From: Shumkonia mesophila
GTDB taxonomy: Bacteria > Pseudomonadota > Alphaproteobacteria > Rhodospirillales > Shumkoniaceae
NCBI RefSeq assembly: GCF_026163695.1
Contig: NZ_JAOTID010000001.1
Coordinates: 1-64,000, forward strand
Direction: 5' to 3'
DNA: 64,000 nucleotides
Part shown: piece after piece, positions 32,872 through 41,899 of the stretch
Layout: the number at the start of each line of letters is the position of its first letter
Position numbering within the stretch: the stretch's first letter is position 1
The notes under the pieces: model-generated
The model's input: only the letters and a program-made list of their open reading frames with translations
Told to the model about the DNA's origin: nothing
Database searches by the model: none
Position numbers and translations under genes: made by a program

Positions 32872-34389
32872 TCAGGCCGAAGCGTTGCGGGCCTTGGCCG
32901 GTCTGCCCCGCCATGCCTGGATGACATGCCACAAGACGGACACGATCGCCAGAACCAGGAAGACGCCGGAAATCGGGTTGGTCAGAAAGCCCAGAAAATC
33001 GCCGTCGGAAAGCATCAGCCCGCGGCGCAGGTTCGTCTCCGCCATCGGCCCCAGAATGAAGCCGAGGATGAACGGCGCGGCCGGGACCTTGAGTTTCACG
33101 AATCCATAGCCGATCAGGCCGAACAACAGGATCGTCCAGACGTCGAACACCCGACTACTCAGGCCGAAGGCCCCGACGACGCAAAGCACCAGGATGATCG
33201 GCAGCAGGATATGCTTGGGCACGGCAAGCAGCCTGATGAAGATGCGCAGGCCATAGAACTCCAGAACCAGCATCATCACCGTCGCCACCACCAGCGCGGC
33301 GAAGATCGTATAGACGAGCGGACCCTGGGTAACGAACAGCATCGGCCCCGGCTGGATGCCGTGGACCAGGAAGCCGCCCAGCATGATCGCCGTCACCCCG
33401 TCGCCCGGGATGCCCAGCGTCAGCAGCGGGATCATGGCGCCGCCGATGCCGGCGTTGTTGGCAGCTTCGGAGGCCACCAGGCCGTCGATGATACCGGTGC
33501 CGAATTTTTCAGGGTGGCGCGAGCGCTTCTTGGCGACGACGTAGGAGATCAGGTTCGAGGTGGCGGCGCCAATGCCGGGCAGGATGCCGATGCCGATACC
33601 GATCACCGAGGAGCGCATCGCGTTGGGCATCTGGCCGAAAAACTCCCGCAGCGAAAAGCCGAACCCCTTGATTGCTCTCAGGTTCACCGAGCCGGTGACG
33701 ATGTCCCCCTCGTGCCTGACCTTTTCGGCGACGCCGATGATTTCCGAAATGGCGAAGACGCCGACCAGCACGGTAAGGATCTCGAAGCCGTTGTTGAGGT
33801 CCGTCTGGCCGAAGGTGAAGCGGCGGATGGCGTCGACCGGGGCGATGCCGACGGTGGCGAAGACGAAGCCGGCGACACCCGAGAACAGGCCCTTGATCAT
33901 CGATCCGCTCGACAGCGTGGCGATCAGCGTGAGCGAGAAGATGGCGATCGAAAAATACTCGTGCGGGCCGAAACTCAGGGCGGCCTTGGCCAACGACGGG
34001 GCGATGAAGATCAGGGCGGCGATGCTGACGATGGTGCCGAGAAACGAGAACACGATGCCCACGCCCAGCGCCTTGGCGCCCTCGCCCTTTTCCATCATCG
34101 GGCCGCCGTCGAAGGTGGTGGCGATCGAGGCCGGCGTGCCGGGAATCTTGAGCAGGATCGCCGAAATCAAGCCGCCCGAGGTAGCGCCGATATAGAGCGC
34201 CACCAGCAGCGAGATGCCGGCGGCCGCGCTCATGCCATAGGTCAGGGGCAGGCACAGCGCGACCGCCATCACGGCGGTCAGGCCGGGCACGGCTCCGAAG
34301 ATGATGCCAACCGCGACGCCCACTGTGACGAAGCCGATGATCTGCAATGTGAAGACGGCTGCGAAACCTTGCTGAAGCAAGTCCAACAT
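32872..34389 (-). CDS. tctA: Tripartite tricarboxylate transporter, large permease TctA
   Basis: The 505-residue permease has about 12 hydrophobic helices and two TctA signatures, GAVPGLTAVMAVALCLPLT and the second-half LPGIGAATSNLISYVVAK, plus GIPGDGVTAIMLGG. It couples periplasmic binding-protein delivery of a carboxylate to ion-driven uptake. ATG 34389 begins the protein normally (MLDLLQQGFA); the longer upstream frame is spurious. It is the last gene of the leftward tctC-tctB-tctA operon, which is divergent from the GntR-led catabolic operon and therefore probably imports that pathway's carboxylate substrate. Confidence 0.93.
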   Translation of the reverse strand: MLDLLQQGFAAVFTLQIIGFVTVGVAVGIIFGAVPGLTAVMAVALCLPLTYGMSAAAGISLLVALYIGATSGGLISAILLKIPGTPASIATTFDGGPMMEKGEGAKALGVGIVFSFLGTIVSIAALIFIAPSLAKAALSFGPHEYFSIAIFSLTLIATLSSGSMIKGLFSGVAGFVFATVGIAPVDAIRRFTFGQTDLNNGFEILTVLVGVFAISEIIGVAEKVRHEGDIVTGSVNLRAIKGFGFSLREFFGQMPNAMRSSVIGIGIGILPGIGAATSNLISYVVAKKRSRHPEKFGTGIIDGLVASEAANNAGIGGAMIPLLTLGIPGDGVTAIMLGGFLVHGIQPGPMLFVTQGPLVYTIFAALVVATVMMLVLEFYGLRIFIRLLAVPKHILLPIILVLCVVGAFGLSSRVFDVWTILLFGLIGYGFVKLKVPAAPFILGFILGPMAETNLRRGLMLSDGDFLGFLTNPISGVFLVLAIVSVLWHVIQAWRGRPAKARNASA

Positions 34390-34402
34390 CGATCGTCCCC
34401 CG

Positions 34403-34885
34403 TTAGCCCAGTAGTCCGGCCGGGAGCAGCAGGTCGAAGCCGAACCGGAAAGTGACATAGATCAGCGCCGCAGCAACGACGGCGATGCCCCCATAGGTGA
34501 CATGGTTGACCTTGCGCCCCGTCGGGCTGAGCACCAGGAACTGAGCGTACAGGTAAAGGGCGGTCATGATGGGAAAGCCGACGTAGCCGAGCAGGGCGAC
34601 ATAGGCGACGATCAGTCCGACCGTCCTCAAGACGGTCGTATAGTCGACCCGCTCCGCTTCCACGTCGTTCGTGGCACTGCCGGCACCGGAGGCCACAGCC
34701 ATCCGCCTGGCCGCGGCCAGTTGCATTGCCCCCAGCGTGACCATGAAAAAGCCGAGCACATAGGGCACGAAAGAAGCGTCTATGCCCCCCTTGCGTGGCA
34801 AGTCGAAGGTCAGGAAGAGATAGGCGAGGCCGGCGCACAGCATGACGAGACCGAGCGCGAATTCCCTTTTCTTGGTGTCATTCAT
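34403..34885 (-). CDS. tctB: Tripartite tricarboxylate transporter, small subunit TctB
   Basis: The 160-residue protein has four transmembrane helices and a charged linker at about residues 58-80. It lies between tctC and tctA in the usual order. ATG 34885 (MNDTKKREFALGLVML) is the start. Sequence conservation in TctB is low, so the assignment rests on topology, length and position. Confidence 0.88.
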   Translation of the reverse strand: MNDTKKREFALGLVMLCAGLAYLFLTFDLPRKGGIDASFVPYVLGFFMVTLGAMQLAAARRMAVASGAGSATNDVEAERVDYTTVLRTVGLIVAYVALLGYVGFPIMTALYLYAQFLVLSPTGRKVNHVTYGGIAVVAAALIYVTFRFGFDLLLPAGLLG

Positions 34886-34949
34886 GATCGATCCTCGACG
34901 GTCCGTGGCGGACATCGGTGCACCGCTGGTCCGGCCTCGATAGGTACGC

Positions 34950-35921
34950 TCAGGGTTTCTGGCGCAGCAGATCCTTATACTGCATGAAGTCGGTGCGAAC
35001 CGCCTGGAGATGGGCGAGTGCCTCCTTCGTGCCATAGTAAGTCACCGGCTGCTTGAAGCCCTGCTCCAGATCCTTCGCATAGGCCGGCTGCTCGGTGATC
35101 TGCTTCATGACGCTCGCCATCTTCTCGACGATCGCCGCATCGGTGCCCTTCGGGAAGGCGACGATGTAGGGCTTTTCCATGACGAAGTTGACGCCGTTTT
35201 CCTTGAAGGTCGGGATGTTGCCCAGCAGCGGGTTACGCTCGCCGTTGAACTGCGCGAGAACCGCCATATCGCCCGTGGTGCCGTAATCTTTCACCGCGCC
35301 GAAGGTGATGGCGCCCAAGTCGATGCGGCCGCCCAGAAGCGAGGTGATCTTCTCGGAAGCCGAGCCGGTATCGACGATCTTGAGCTTCACCCCCGCGAGG
35401 TTTTGGAAAATAAGGCCTTGCAGGTGAGAGTAGCCGCCAAGTTCGGTGCCATAGATGACGGTGCCGGGCTGCGCCTTGGCCTTGGCGACCAGGTCGCCGA
35501 CGGTCTTCAGGCCGGATTTCTTGCCGGCGACGAACACCGTGCCCTTGTCGACGCCGGCGATGCAGGAAATCGCAAAGGCGTCGATGCCATAATCGGCAAG
35601 GCCGGCGACCTCGTTGACGATCAACTGGCCGGTGTGGCCGAACAGCATCGTACTGCCGTCGGGCGCCGCGTTCTTCACCTGGGACGTCGCGATGGTGCCG
35701 CCGCCGCCACCCATGTTGGTGATGACCATGGACTTGCCGGTAATCTTCTCGAAGTATTTGGCCATGGTACGCGCGTTGAAATCGGTATCGCCGCCGGCGC
35801 CGGCCGGTACGATGACCTGGACCGTCTTGGCGGGCCAGGCCGTCGCATCCGCCGACATGGCGGAAGCGGCAGCCACCGACAGGACTGAAGCAAGCAGGCT
35901 GACACTCAGGGACTTTTTCAT
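34950..35921 (-). CDS. tctC: Bug/TctC-family periplasmic carboxylate-binding protein
   Basis: The 323-residue protein has a signal peptide (MKKSLSVSLLASVLSVAAASAMSA, cleavage about residue 24). TctC motifs are VQVIVPAGAGGDTDFNART (anion-coordinating loop) and GGGGGTIATSQVKNAAPDG. These proteins typically grip a carboxylate through two water molecules and backbone amides. ATG 35921 has GAGGAGG upstream. It is the first gene of the operon, 102 bp from the divergent GntR regulator with a strong palindrome between. Confidence 0.92.
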   Translation of the reverse strand: MKKSLSVSLLASVLSVAAASAMSADATAWPAKTVQVIVPAGAGGDTDFNARTMAKYFEKITGKSMVITNMGGGGGTIATSQVKNAAPDGSTMLFGHTGQLIVNEVAGLADYGIDAFAISCIAGVDKGTVFVAGKKSGLKTVGDLVAKAKAQPGTVIYGTELGGYSHLQGLIFQNLAGVKLKIVDTGSASEKITSLLGGRIDLGAITFGAVKDYGTTGDMAVLAQFNGERNPLLGNIPTFKENGVNFVMEKPYIVAFPKGTDAAIVEKMASVMKQITEQPAYAKDLEQGFKQPVTYYGTKEALAHLQAVRTDFMQYKDLLRQKP

Positions 35922-35974
35922 GATCCACCTCCTCTTATGATTCCAGATCGCGTGACCGATCAGAACCGAATTTG

Positions 35975-36004
35975 GATATTGATATTTTGAAATATCAGAA
36001 TATC
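35975..36004. promoter_or_regulatory. Palindromic operator between tctC and the GntR regulator
   Basis: TGATATTT-TG-AAATATCA (35980-35997) is a perfect inverted repeat, and outer GATAT/ATATC blocks extend it to 35975-36004. It sits centrally between the two divergent start codons in AT-rich DNA. FCD-type GntR regulators bind dyads of this size. The adjacent GntR protein is the expected ligand, repressing both arms. Confidence 0.65.
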
Positions 36005-36023
36005 ATTGTAAAGGTGATTCTTC

Positions 36024-36785
36024 ATGGAGCCGCTTTATCAAGCCATGGACTGCCAAGTGGACAGCTACGTCGACTGCTCGACGTTCACCAAGATCAACCT
36101 GCGCCTGCCCATGGTGGCGCAGGTGTACGCGGCCATGCGCTCGCATATCATCGAACTGGCCTGGCGGCCGGGCCAGTTCATCGCCAAGGCCGATATCGCC
36201 GAAGCCCTCGGCGTCAGCCAATCGCCCGTTCGCGAGGCGCTGCTCAAGCTGGAGGCGGATGGCCTGGTCGAGATCGTGCCGCGGTCACGGACGGTCGTCA
36301 CGTTCATCGACACCCGCCATGCGGTGGAAGCCCAGTTCCTGCGGGTCTGCATCGAGGTCGAGGTCGTGCGCACGATCGCCAACGGCAAGATCTTCGGGGC
36401 CGCGGCGACAGACTTCGAAAGCATCCTGAAGCACCAGGAGTTCTGCGCTTCGCAAGGGGACCTGGCAGGATTCTCCGCCTGCGACAACGAATTCCATGCC
36501 CGCCTCTGCCGGCTGGCCGGAGTCGAGGGCCTGTGGTCGGTGGTCATGGCGAGGCGCTCTCACATCGACAGGCTCCGCAGCCTCGATCTTCCCTCGCAGG
36601 GCAAGGTCGAGGCGGTTTTGCGCGATCACCAAGCCATCCTGGCGGCGCTTCGCGAAGGCAACGCCGAAAAGGCCGAGGCGGCGGTCCGCGCCCATCTGGC
36701 CGGCACCCTGGGGCGGGTGGAACGCCTGAAGGCGCGCCATCCGGAGTGCTTCGGCCCGAACGAAGAAATTCGGCAAACGTCATGA
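36024..36785 (+). CDS. GntR-family (FadR/FCD subfamily) transcriptional regulator
   Basis: The 253-residue protein has an N-terminal winged HTH at about residues 30-95 (AKADIAEALGVSQSPVREAL, then LLKLEADGLVEIVPRSRTVV). A C-terminal all-helical FCD ligand domain follows, with metal-site-like Asp and His residues (FSACDNEFHARLCRLAG; DHQAILAALREGNAEKAEA, then VRAHL). ATG 36024 is used. Its stop overlaps the RraA-like gene (ATGA), so regulator and enzymes share a transcript. FCD regulators usually respond to small carboxylates or sugar acids, agreeing with the neighbouring transporter and dehydratase. Confidence 0.92.
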   Translation: MEPLYQAMDCQVDSYVDCSTFTKINLRLPMVAQVYAAMRSHIIELAWRPGQFIAKADIAEALGVSQSPVREALLKLEADGLVEIVPRSRTVVTFIDTRHAVEAQFLRVCIEVEVVRTIANGKIFGAAATDFESILKHQEFCASQGDLAGFSACDNEFHARLCRLAGVEGLWSVVMARRSHIDRLRSLDLPSQGKVEAVLRDHQAILAALREGNAEKAEAAVRAHLAGTLGRVERLKARHPECFGPNEEIRQTS

Positions 36786-37477
36786 CGGATTATCCGATCC
36801 GCAAACTGGCGCTCGATTTCGCCGTGGCAAGCATCCGTGAACGCTTCCTCAAGCTGACGACCGGGCAGGTTTACGACGTGCTGGCCGAACTCGGCCACCC
36901 CGGACGGGCGATGGAGCCCGGCATCTATCCGCTGGTCCCATCCATGAAGGTAGCCGGCCCCGCCTTCACCGTGCACGCAACCACCACACCCAGCATGGCC
37001 GCCGTCGACACCCGTCTGGCCATGGTGCAAAGCATGACCGAGGGATGCATCCAGATCCGCAATTCGGGCGGCAACTTCGACGTTGGCCATTTCGGCGAGA
37101 TCAATGCCACCGCGGCCTTTGCCGCCGGCTGCCAGGGCGCCGTGCTGGACGGCTCGACGCGCGATTCGAACTGGCTGATCGAGATGGGCTTTCCGACCTT
37201 CTGCCGGTACCGCAGCCCAGCGCAAAGTTTCGGGCGCTACATGGTGACCGACTACCAGGTCCCGATCTTCGTGCGCGGCATGGACGGCCACCTCCTGGTC
37301 GAACCCGGCGACTTCGTGGTCGGCGACAACGACGGCGTCGTCATCGTGCCCAGGGCGCTGACCCTCGAAACCCTGGAGAGAGCCGAGAAAAAAGCGGCCA
37401 GCGAGACGTTGAGCCGGGCCGAAGTGGCGGCCGGCAAAAGCCCGCTCGACGTCCAGGAAAAATACGGCAAGTTCTGA
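36782..37477 (+). CDS. RraA/HMG-aldolase-family protein, probable class II pyruvate aldolase
   Basis: The 231-residue protein has the family motif GCQGAVLDGSTRDSNWL with the catalytic Arg and metal-site Asp, and a C-terminal GDNDGVVIVPR strand. RraA relatives include the divalent-metal HMG/CHA aldolases, which cleave 4-hydroxy-2-oxo acids to pyruvate. In this catabolic operon an aldolase role fits better than RNase E control. ATG 36782 overlaps the GntR stop. A longer upstream frame exists but runs through the regulator. The most likely position in the pathway is after the dehydratase. Confidence 0.85.
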   Translation: MTDYPIRKLALDFAVASIRERFLKLTTGQVYDVLAELGHPGRAMEPGIYPLVPSMKVAGPAFTVHATTTPSMAAVDTRLAMVQSMTEGCIQIRNSGGNFDVGHFGEINATAAFAAGCQGAVLDGSTRDSNWLIEMGFPTFCRYRSPAQSFGRYMVTDYQVPIFVRGMDGHLLVEPGDFVVGDNDGVVIVPRALTLETLERAEKKAASETLSRAEVAAGKSPLDVQEKYGKF

Positions 37478-37513
37478 AGCCGGCGGCCCACCGCGCCGCC
37501 TGGAGGATACGTC

Positions 37514-38773
37514 ATGAAAATCGAAAAGATCACCGTCACGCCGATCGCCATTCAGGACCCGCCGTTGCTCAACGTGCTGGGCATCCACCAGCCCTACGCG
37601 CTGCGTTCGGTGATCGAGGTGACGGCCGACAACGGCCTGGTCGGGTTGGCCGAGACCTATGGCGACAGCAACACCCTGAACGGCCTCAATCGCGTCAAGG
37701 ACCTGTTGCCCGGGCTCGACCCGTTCCGCCTCAACGAACTGCAAGCCCTGGTCGAACGCGGGCTGGCCGGCATGGCGGTCAAGGACGGCAGCATCCTGGC
37801 CCCCGGCACCATCCCCGAGCGGGCCAAGGCCATCGCGTTTGCCGCCTTCGAAACCGCCTGTCTCGACCTCCAGGGCAAGCTCCTGGGGCTGCCGGTGGCC
37901 GAGGTGCTGGGCGGACGGGTCCGCGACGCGGTGCCGTTCAGCGCCTATCTGTTCTACAAGAAGGGCCGCCATCTCGGCGCCGCCCACGACGATCCCTACG
38001 GCGCCGCCGAGACGCCGGAAGCCGTGGTCCGCCAGGCCAAGGCGTTCGTCGTCGAATACGGCTTCAAGTCGCTCAAGCTCAAGGGCGGGGTCTACGAACC
38101 GGCGGTCGAGATCGAGACCATGCGCCAGCTGCGTCGCGCCTTCCCGGACCATCCGCTGCGTCTCGACCCCAACGGCGGCTGGACGGTGAAGACCGCCATC
38201 GCGGCGGCGCGCGAGCTTTCGGGCACGCTGGAATACCTGGAAGACCCTGTGCTCGGCTTCGCCGAAAGCGCCGAGGTGGCCCGCGCCATCTCGATGCCGA
38301 TCGCCACCAACATGGTGGTGGTCAGCTTCAAGGATCTGGCCGAATCCATCCGCCATGGCTCCGTCCAGGTGGTCCTCTCCGACCACCACTACTGGGGCGG
38401 CATGCGTGCCACCCAGAGCCTGGCCCAGATCTGCTCGATCTGGGGGCTGGGGCTGTCCATGCACTCCAATTCCCACCTTGGCATCAGCCTTGCCGCCATG
38501 GTCCACGTCGCCGCCGCCTGCACCAACCTGACCTACGCCTGCGACACCCATTACCCATGGCAGCAGGACGAGGTGGTAACGGGCGGCAAGCTCAAGTTCG
38601 TCGACGGCGCCCTGCCGGTGCCCACCCGTCCTGGTCTCGGCGTCGAGATCGACCACGACGCGCTCGACCGCCTCCATCGCCGGTATCTGGCCTGCGCGGA
38701 CCTCGACCGCGACGACGTCAAGGAAATGCGCAAGTACGTCCCCGACTGGAAGGGCACGCTGCCCCGGTTCTGA
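37514..38773 (+). CDS. Enolase-superfamily sugar-acid dehydratase, glucarate-dehydratase-like
   Basis: The 419-residue protein has an N-terminal capping domain, then the barrel with SLKLKGG (KxK base), RLDPNGGWT and LEYLEDPV (metal Asp/Glu). VVLSDHHYWGG and MHSNSHLGISLAAM (catalytic His) and CDTHYPW follow. The DHHYWGG and HSNSHLGIS motifs are those of glucarate dehydratase and its relatives, which abstract the C5 or C2 proton and remove water to give a keto-deoxy acid. Residue choices at the capping loops cannot be judged by eye, so the exact sugar acid is open. It lies 36 bp after the aldolase. Confidence 0.87.
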   Translation: MKIEKITVTPIAIQDPPLLNVLGIHQPYALRSVIEVTADNGLVGLAETYGDSNTLNGLNRVKDLLPGLDPFRLNELQALVERGLAGMAVKDGSILAPGTIPERAKAIAFAAFETACLDLQGKLLGLPVAEVLGGRVRDAVPFSAYLFYKKGRHLGAAHDDPYGAAETPEAVVRQAKAFVVEYGFKSLKLKGGVYEPAVEIETMRQLRRAFPDHPLRLDPNGGWTVKTAIAAARELSGTLEYLEDPVLGFAESAEVARAISMPIATNMVVVSFKDLAESIRHGSVQVVLSDHHYWGGMRATQSLAQICSIWGLGLSMHSNSHLGISLAAMVHVAAACTNLTYACDTHYPWQQDEVVTGGKLKFVDGALPVPTRPGLGVEIDHDALDRLHRRYLACADLDRDDVKEMRKYVPDWKGTLPRF

Positions 38774-38918
38774 GGGCTTAAAAGCGCGCCGAAGCCGTTT
38801 GGCGGCCGAAATCGCATCGACGCGCGGTGCGGTCATGCTGTTATATGCTTAGGGAAATGAAACCGGGATCGCGGGGACGCGGATCCCGGCCAGTTCACCG
38901 TCTTTCCAGGAGTCGACA

Positions 38919-39680
38919 ATGGGATCACTGACGGATAAGCGGGCTTTCGTCACCGGCGCCGAACAGGGCATCGGCAAGGCCGTGGCCGAAAGCCTGCTCA
39001 AGGCCGGCTGCGACATCGCCATCCATTACTACATGGGCGAGGACGGGCCGAAGGAAATCATGGCCCTCGCCGCCTCTCTCGGCCGCCGGGCTTCCGCCTT
39101 CCAGGCCGATTTGACGGACGAAAAGGCGGCCGTCGAAGTGGTGGCGAAAGCGGCGGCGTTCCTGGGCGGCCTCGACGTACTGGTCAACAACGTCGGCGGG
39201 CTGGTCGAGCGCCGGTTGTTGGGCAACGTCGACGTGGCCTTCTGGCGCACCGTCATCGACATCAACATGACAACCATGATGCTGGTAACGCGCGAGGCGG
39301 TACCGCACCTCGCCAAGGCCAACGGCGCCTCCATCGTCAACCTGTCGTCGCTGGCCGGCCGCAAGGGCGGCCACCCCGGATCGCTGGTCTATTCGATGAC
39401 CAAGGGCGCGGTCCTGACCTTCACCCGGGCGCTCGCCAACGAGCTGGGGCCCCAGGGCATCCGCGTCAACGCGGTGGCGCCGGGGCTCATTCTCGGCACC
39501 CGCTTCCACAACACCCATACGACGAAGGCGTCCGCCGACGAGACCATCCGGGGCATCCCCCTGGGCCGGGCCGGCGATGTTTATGACATCGCCCGGCCGA
39601 TCGTCTTTCTGGCGTCGGAATACGATGGGTTCATCACCGGCGAAACCCTCGACATCAACGGCGGAGTATACTGCGCCTAG
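38919..39680 (+). CDS. Short-chain dehydrogenase/reductase
   Basis: The 253-residue classical SDR has TGAEQGIGKAVA (cofactor Gly-rich loop), NNVGG, catalytic Ser in NLSSLAGRKG, YSMTK (Tyr and Lys), and the C-terminal ETLDINGG. It probably oxidises a sugar or sugar acid with NAD(P). ATG 38919 follows AGGAG. A 145-bp gap from the dehydratase gene leaves room for a second promoter. Confidence 0.92.
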   Translation: MGSLTDKRAFVTGAEQGIGKAVAESLLKAGCDIAIHYYMGEDGPKEIMALAASLGRRASAFQADLTDEKAAVEVVAKAAAFLGGLDVLVNNVGGLVERRLLGNVDVAFWRTVIDINMTTMMLVTREAVPHLAKANGASIVNLSSLAGRKGGHPGSLVYSMTKGAVLTFTRALANELGPQGIRVNAVAPGLILGTRFHNTHTTKASADETIRGIPLGRAGDVYDIARPIVFLASEYDGFITGETLDINGGVYCA

Positions 39681-39714
39681 CCATCCCCCCACCCTTTCGA
39701 GAAAGAGGCGTCGC

Positions 39715-40152
39715 ATGCTCAAGACCCGGCTTCTTCATCCCGAAATCCTTAAGGTGCTCGGCACCTCCGGCCATTTCTCGCAAGTCCTGATCGCCGATGG
39801 CAACTATCCGTTCGCGTCGCGCTCGGGGCCCAACGCCACCGTGGTCTACCTCAACCTGACGCCGGGGATTCCCAAAACCACCGAGGTGCTCGACGTGCTG
39901 CTCGACGTCATTCCCCTGCAGGGCGCCGCGGTCATGAAGATCCCGACCGGCGAGGTGGCGCCCATCCAGGACGAGTACCTCAGGATGCTGCCCGCGGGCA
40001 TCGAGCTGAAGCGCCTGGATCGGTACGACTTTTACGACACCGTCTGTTCGCCGCTCACCACGCTCGTCGTCGCCACCGGCGAAAAGCGGCGATTCGCCAA
40101 CCTGCTGCTCACCATCGGCGTGGTGAAGCTGGAGCAAAGCGAGACGTACTAG
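39715..40152 (+). CDS. RbsD/FucU-family sugar mutarotase
   Basis: The 145-residue protein matches the decameric RbsD/FucU family: LLHPEILKVLGTSGHFSQVLIADGNYP contains the catalytic His and Asp, and a C-terminal Tyr-rich strand (DRYDFYDTV) follows. It interconverts pyranose/furanose or anomeric forms of a sugar such as fucose or ribose. The start is ATG 39715, 34 bp after the SDR. Presence of a mutarotase beside an SDR implies that a free aldose, not only the acid, enters this pathway. Confidence 0.88.
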   Translation: MLKTRLLHPEILKVLGTSGHFSQVLIADGNYPFASRSGPNATVVYLNLTPGIPKTTEVLDVLLDVIPLQGAAVMKIPTGEVAPIQDEYLRMLPAGIELKRLDRYDFYDTVCSPLTTLVVATGEKRRFANLLLTIGVVKLEQSETY

Positions 40153-40170
40153 CCAATAGAAGGAGGGACC

Positions 40171-40542
40171 ATGGCGCCCGAGTCTCCCTATTCCATCAAC
40201 TACGACGTCGCCTACGGCTTTCTCAAGCTGATCGATATCGACAAGATCCGCTCCGGGGTGACGGACGAATGGTTCAACCAGACCCTTTGCGAGGTGAACG
40301 ACAGCGTCATCCGCCTCGGCGTGGTCCGCGGCGAATTCCATTGGCACAAGCACGACAACGAAGACGAGTTCTTCTATGTCGTCGATGGGACTCTTTTCAT
40401 CGACCTTGAGGACCAGATCGTCGAGTTGAAGCCGCGTCAGGGATTCACCGTACCGAAAGGCGTGCTGCATCGCACCCGCGCGCCGGAACGCACGGCCATC
40501 CTGATGGTCGAACCGAAGACGGTGGTCGCCACCGGCGACTGA
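40171..40542 (+). CDS. Small single-domain cupin
   Basis: The 123-residue protein has both cupin motifs: GEFHWHKHDNEDEFFYVVDG (two His and Glu metal ligands) and GFTVPKGVLHRT (third His). Such proteins may be sugar-phosphate or keto-acid isomerases, binding proteins or mutarotases. Here it closes the rightward operon, 18 bp after the mutarotase, and is probably an auxiliary sugar isomerase. Exact activity is unknown. Confidence 0.88.
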   Translation: MAPESPYSINYDVAYGFLKLIDIDKIRSGVTDEWFNQTLCEVNDSVIRLGVVRGEFHWHKHDNEDEFFYVVDGTLFIDLEDQIVELKPRQGFTVPKGVLHRTRAPERTAILMVEPKTVVATGD

Positions 40543-40572
40543 ACGGCACCGCGCTGTTTTTGGAACGTCCGC

Positions 40573-41802
40573 TCACGCGGCGTCGGGGGAATCGGCCTTG
40601 TCTCGTCGAAGCAATCCCAGACCGACGATAAGCGCCGGCACGGCGGCGATCAGGTACCCCGCGCCGTAGCTGCCTGAAACGGCCAGGATGGCGGCGAAGA
40701 CCAGCGGATAGAGTGTCGAACTGCCCATGATGAAGACGATGACGCCGCCGGTGGTGGCGCCGACCCGGCCGGCCGGCGCCAGACGCGCCACCTCGGCCAG
40801 AAGGACGCCGTGCCAACTGAAGGCGGTGGCGGTGTAGACGACGGCCACCGCCGTCACCGCCGGGACCGGCCAGCCGGGCGCCACCAGCCCCATCGCCACC
40901 GAACCGGCGGCCATCACCAGACCGAGCCCGGCCAGAACCACGCGGGGCGAAGCGACGGAGCCGGCGATGGCGCCCCACAGCATGCGGGTGACGACGGCGA
41001 CCCCCTGGGCCACCGAGAACACGGTGCCGGCGGTGGTCAGCGAGTGGCCGAGGCCGTTCACCAGATAGGTGACGAAGAAGGAATCGAACAGGGCCTGCAG
41101 GCCGACGAAGGTGAACGCCGCCGCCACCAGGTGGCGCAGGCGGGGATCGGCGGTCGCCGCCTTCAGCGCCGTCCGCGCATCGGCCAGGAACGAGCGATGG
41201 CCGGCGTGGCGGTCGTCGTCGAACTGGGCCCGGAACGGCTGCAAGGCTAGGGCAAGCGCCATATACAAAATTCCGGTCGCCAGGAAGGCGCCCCGCCACC
41301 CGAACTGAAGGGCGAGAAACGGCACCAGCACGCCGGCCAGCAGGCCGCCGGCGGGAACGCCGGTCTGTTTGATCGAGAAGAACAACGGCGCCCGCTTGGG
41401 CGGGCAGTGACGGGCCAGCACGTGGGAGCTGGCCGGCGTCGAGATGCCGGGGCCGGGGCTGACCAGAATGGCCGAAACGGCGAACAGGACCAGGATCCCG
41501 GGAGCGGCCATGAACATGGCGGCGCCCGTCGCCAGCAGGGCGAACTGGCACATCCGCCAGCCCCCGAAACGCTCGATGAAGCCGCCCGAGCCCATGGCCA
41601 GGACCATGGCCACCGACGACAGGATGCCGGAATAGGCGCCGACCAGCGCCGGGTTGGTCCCCAGCTCCTCGGAAATGACCGGCGCCAGGACCGGCAGCAC
41701 CAGCCGGCTCATCGAAACGAAGGTCTGCTGCACGAAAAGGGCGGAAACGGCGATGAGGAGAAGCCGCGTCGGCCTCGGGGATTCGCCCCCGCTTGGAACC
41801 AT
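40573..41802 (-). CDS. MFS transporter
   Basis: The 409-residue protein has 12 hydrophobic segments. The loop 2-3 signature is degenerate (GSGGFIERFGGWRM), and PKRAPLFFSIKQTGVPAGG resembles the CynX/YfkF-like part of the superfamily. ATG 41802 is chosen, although the Shine-Dalgarno sequence is weak; the upstream open frame covers the palindromic leader and has no family similarity. It converges with the sugar-acid operon. A 12-bp dyad lies 60-97 bp upstream (41862-41899). The substrate is unknown. Confidence 0.82.
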   Translation of the reverse strand: MVPSGGESPRPTRLLLIAVSALFVQQTFVSMSRLVLPVLAPVISEELGTNPALVGAYSGILSSVAMVLAMGSGGFIERFGGWRMCQFALLATGAAMFMAAPGILVLFAVSAILVSPGPGISTPASSHVLARHCPPKRAPLFFSIKQTGVPAGGLLAGVLVPFLALQFGWRGAFLATGILYMALALALQPFRAQFDDDRHAGHRSFLADARTALKAATADPRLRHLVAAAFTFVGLQALFDSFFVTYLVNGLGHSLTTAGTVFSVAQGVAVVTRMLWGAIAGSVASPRVVLAGLGLVMAAGSVAMGLVAPGWPVPAVTAVAVVYTATAFSWHGVLLAEVARLAPAGRVGATTGGVIVFIMGSSTLYPLVFAAILAVSGSYGAGYLIAAVPALIVGLGLLRRDKADSPDAA

Positions 41803-41861
41803 TGGATCGACCGTTGGGCTGAAACAGAATGACGGGTCCGAAGGGACCGCTTCCCATAGCA

Positions 41862-41899
41862 GGATCGGGCATCCGACACAATCGTCCGATGCCCGATCC
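41862..41899. promoter_or_regulatory. Perfect 12-bp dyad upstream of the MFS gene
   Basis: GGATCGGGCATC (41862-41873) is repeated in inverse as GATGCCCGATCC (41888-41899) with a 14-bp spacer, 60-97 bp upstream of the MFS start. Candidates are a regulator site or an attenuator stem. A separate GC-rich hairpin, CGGCCCGCC/GGCGGGCCG, follows at 41902-41923. Confidence 0.4.
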
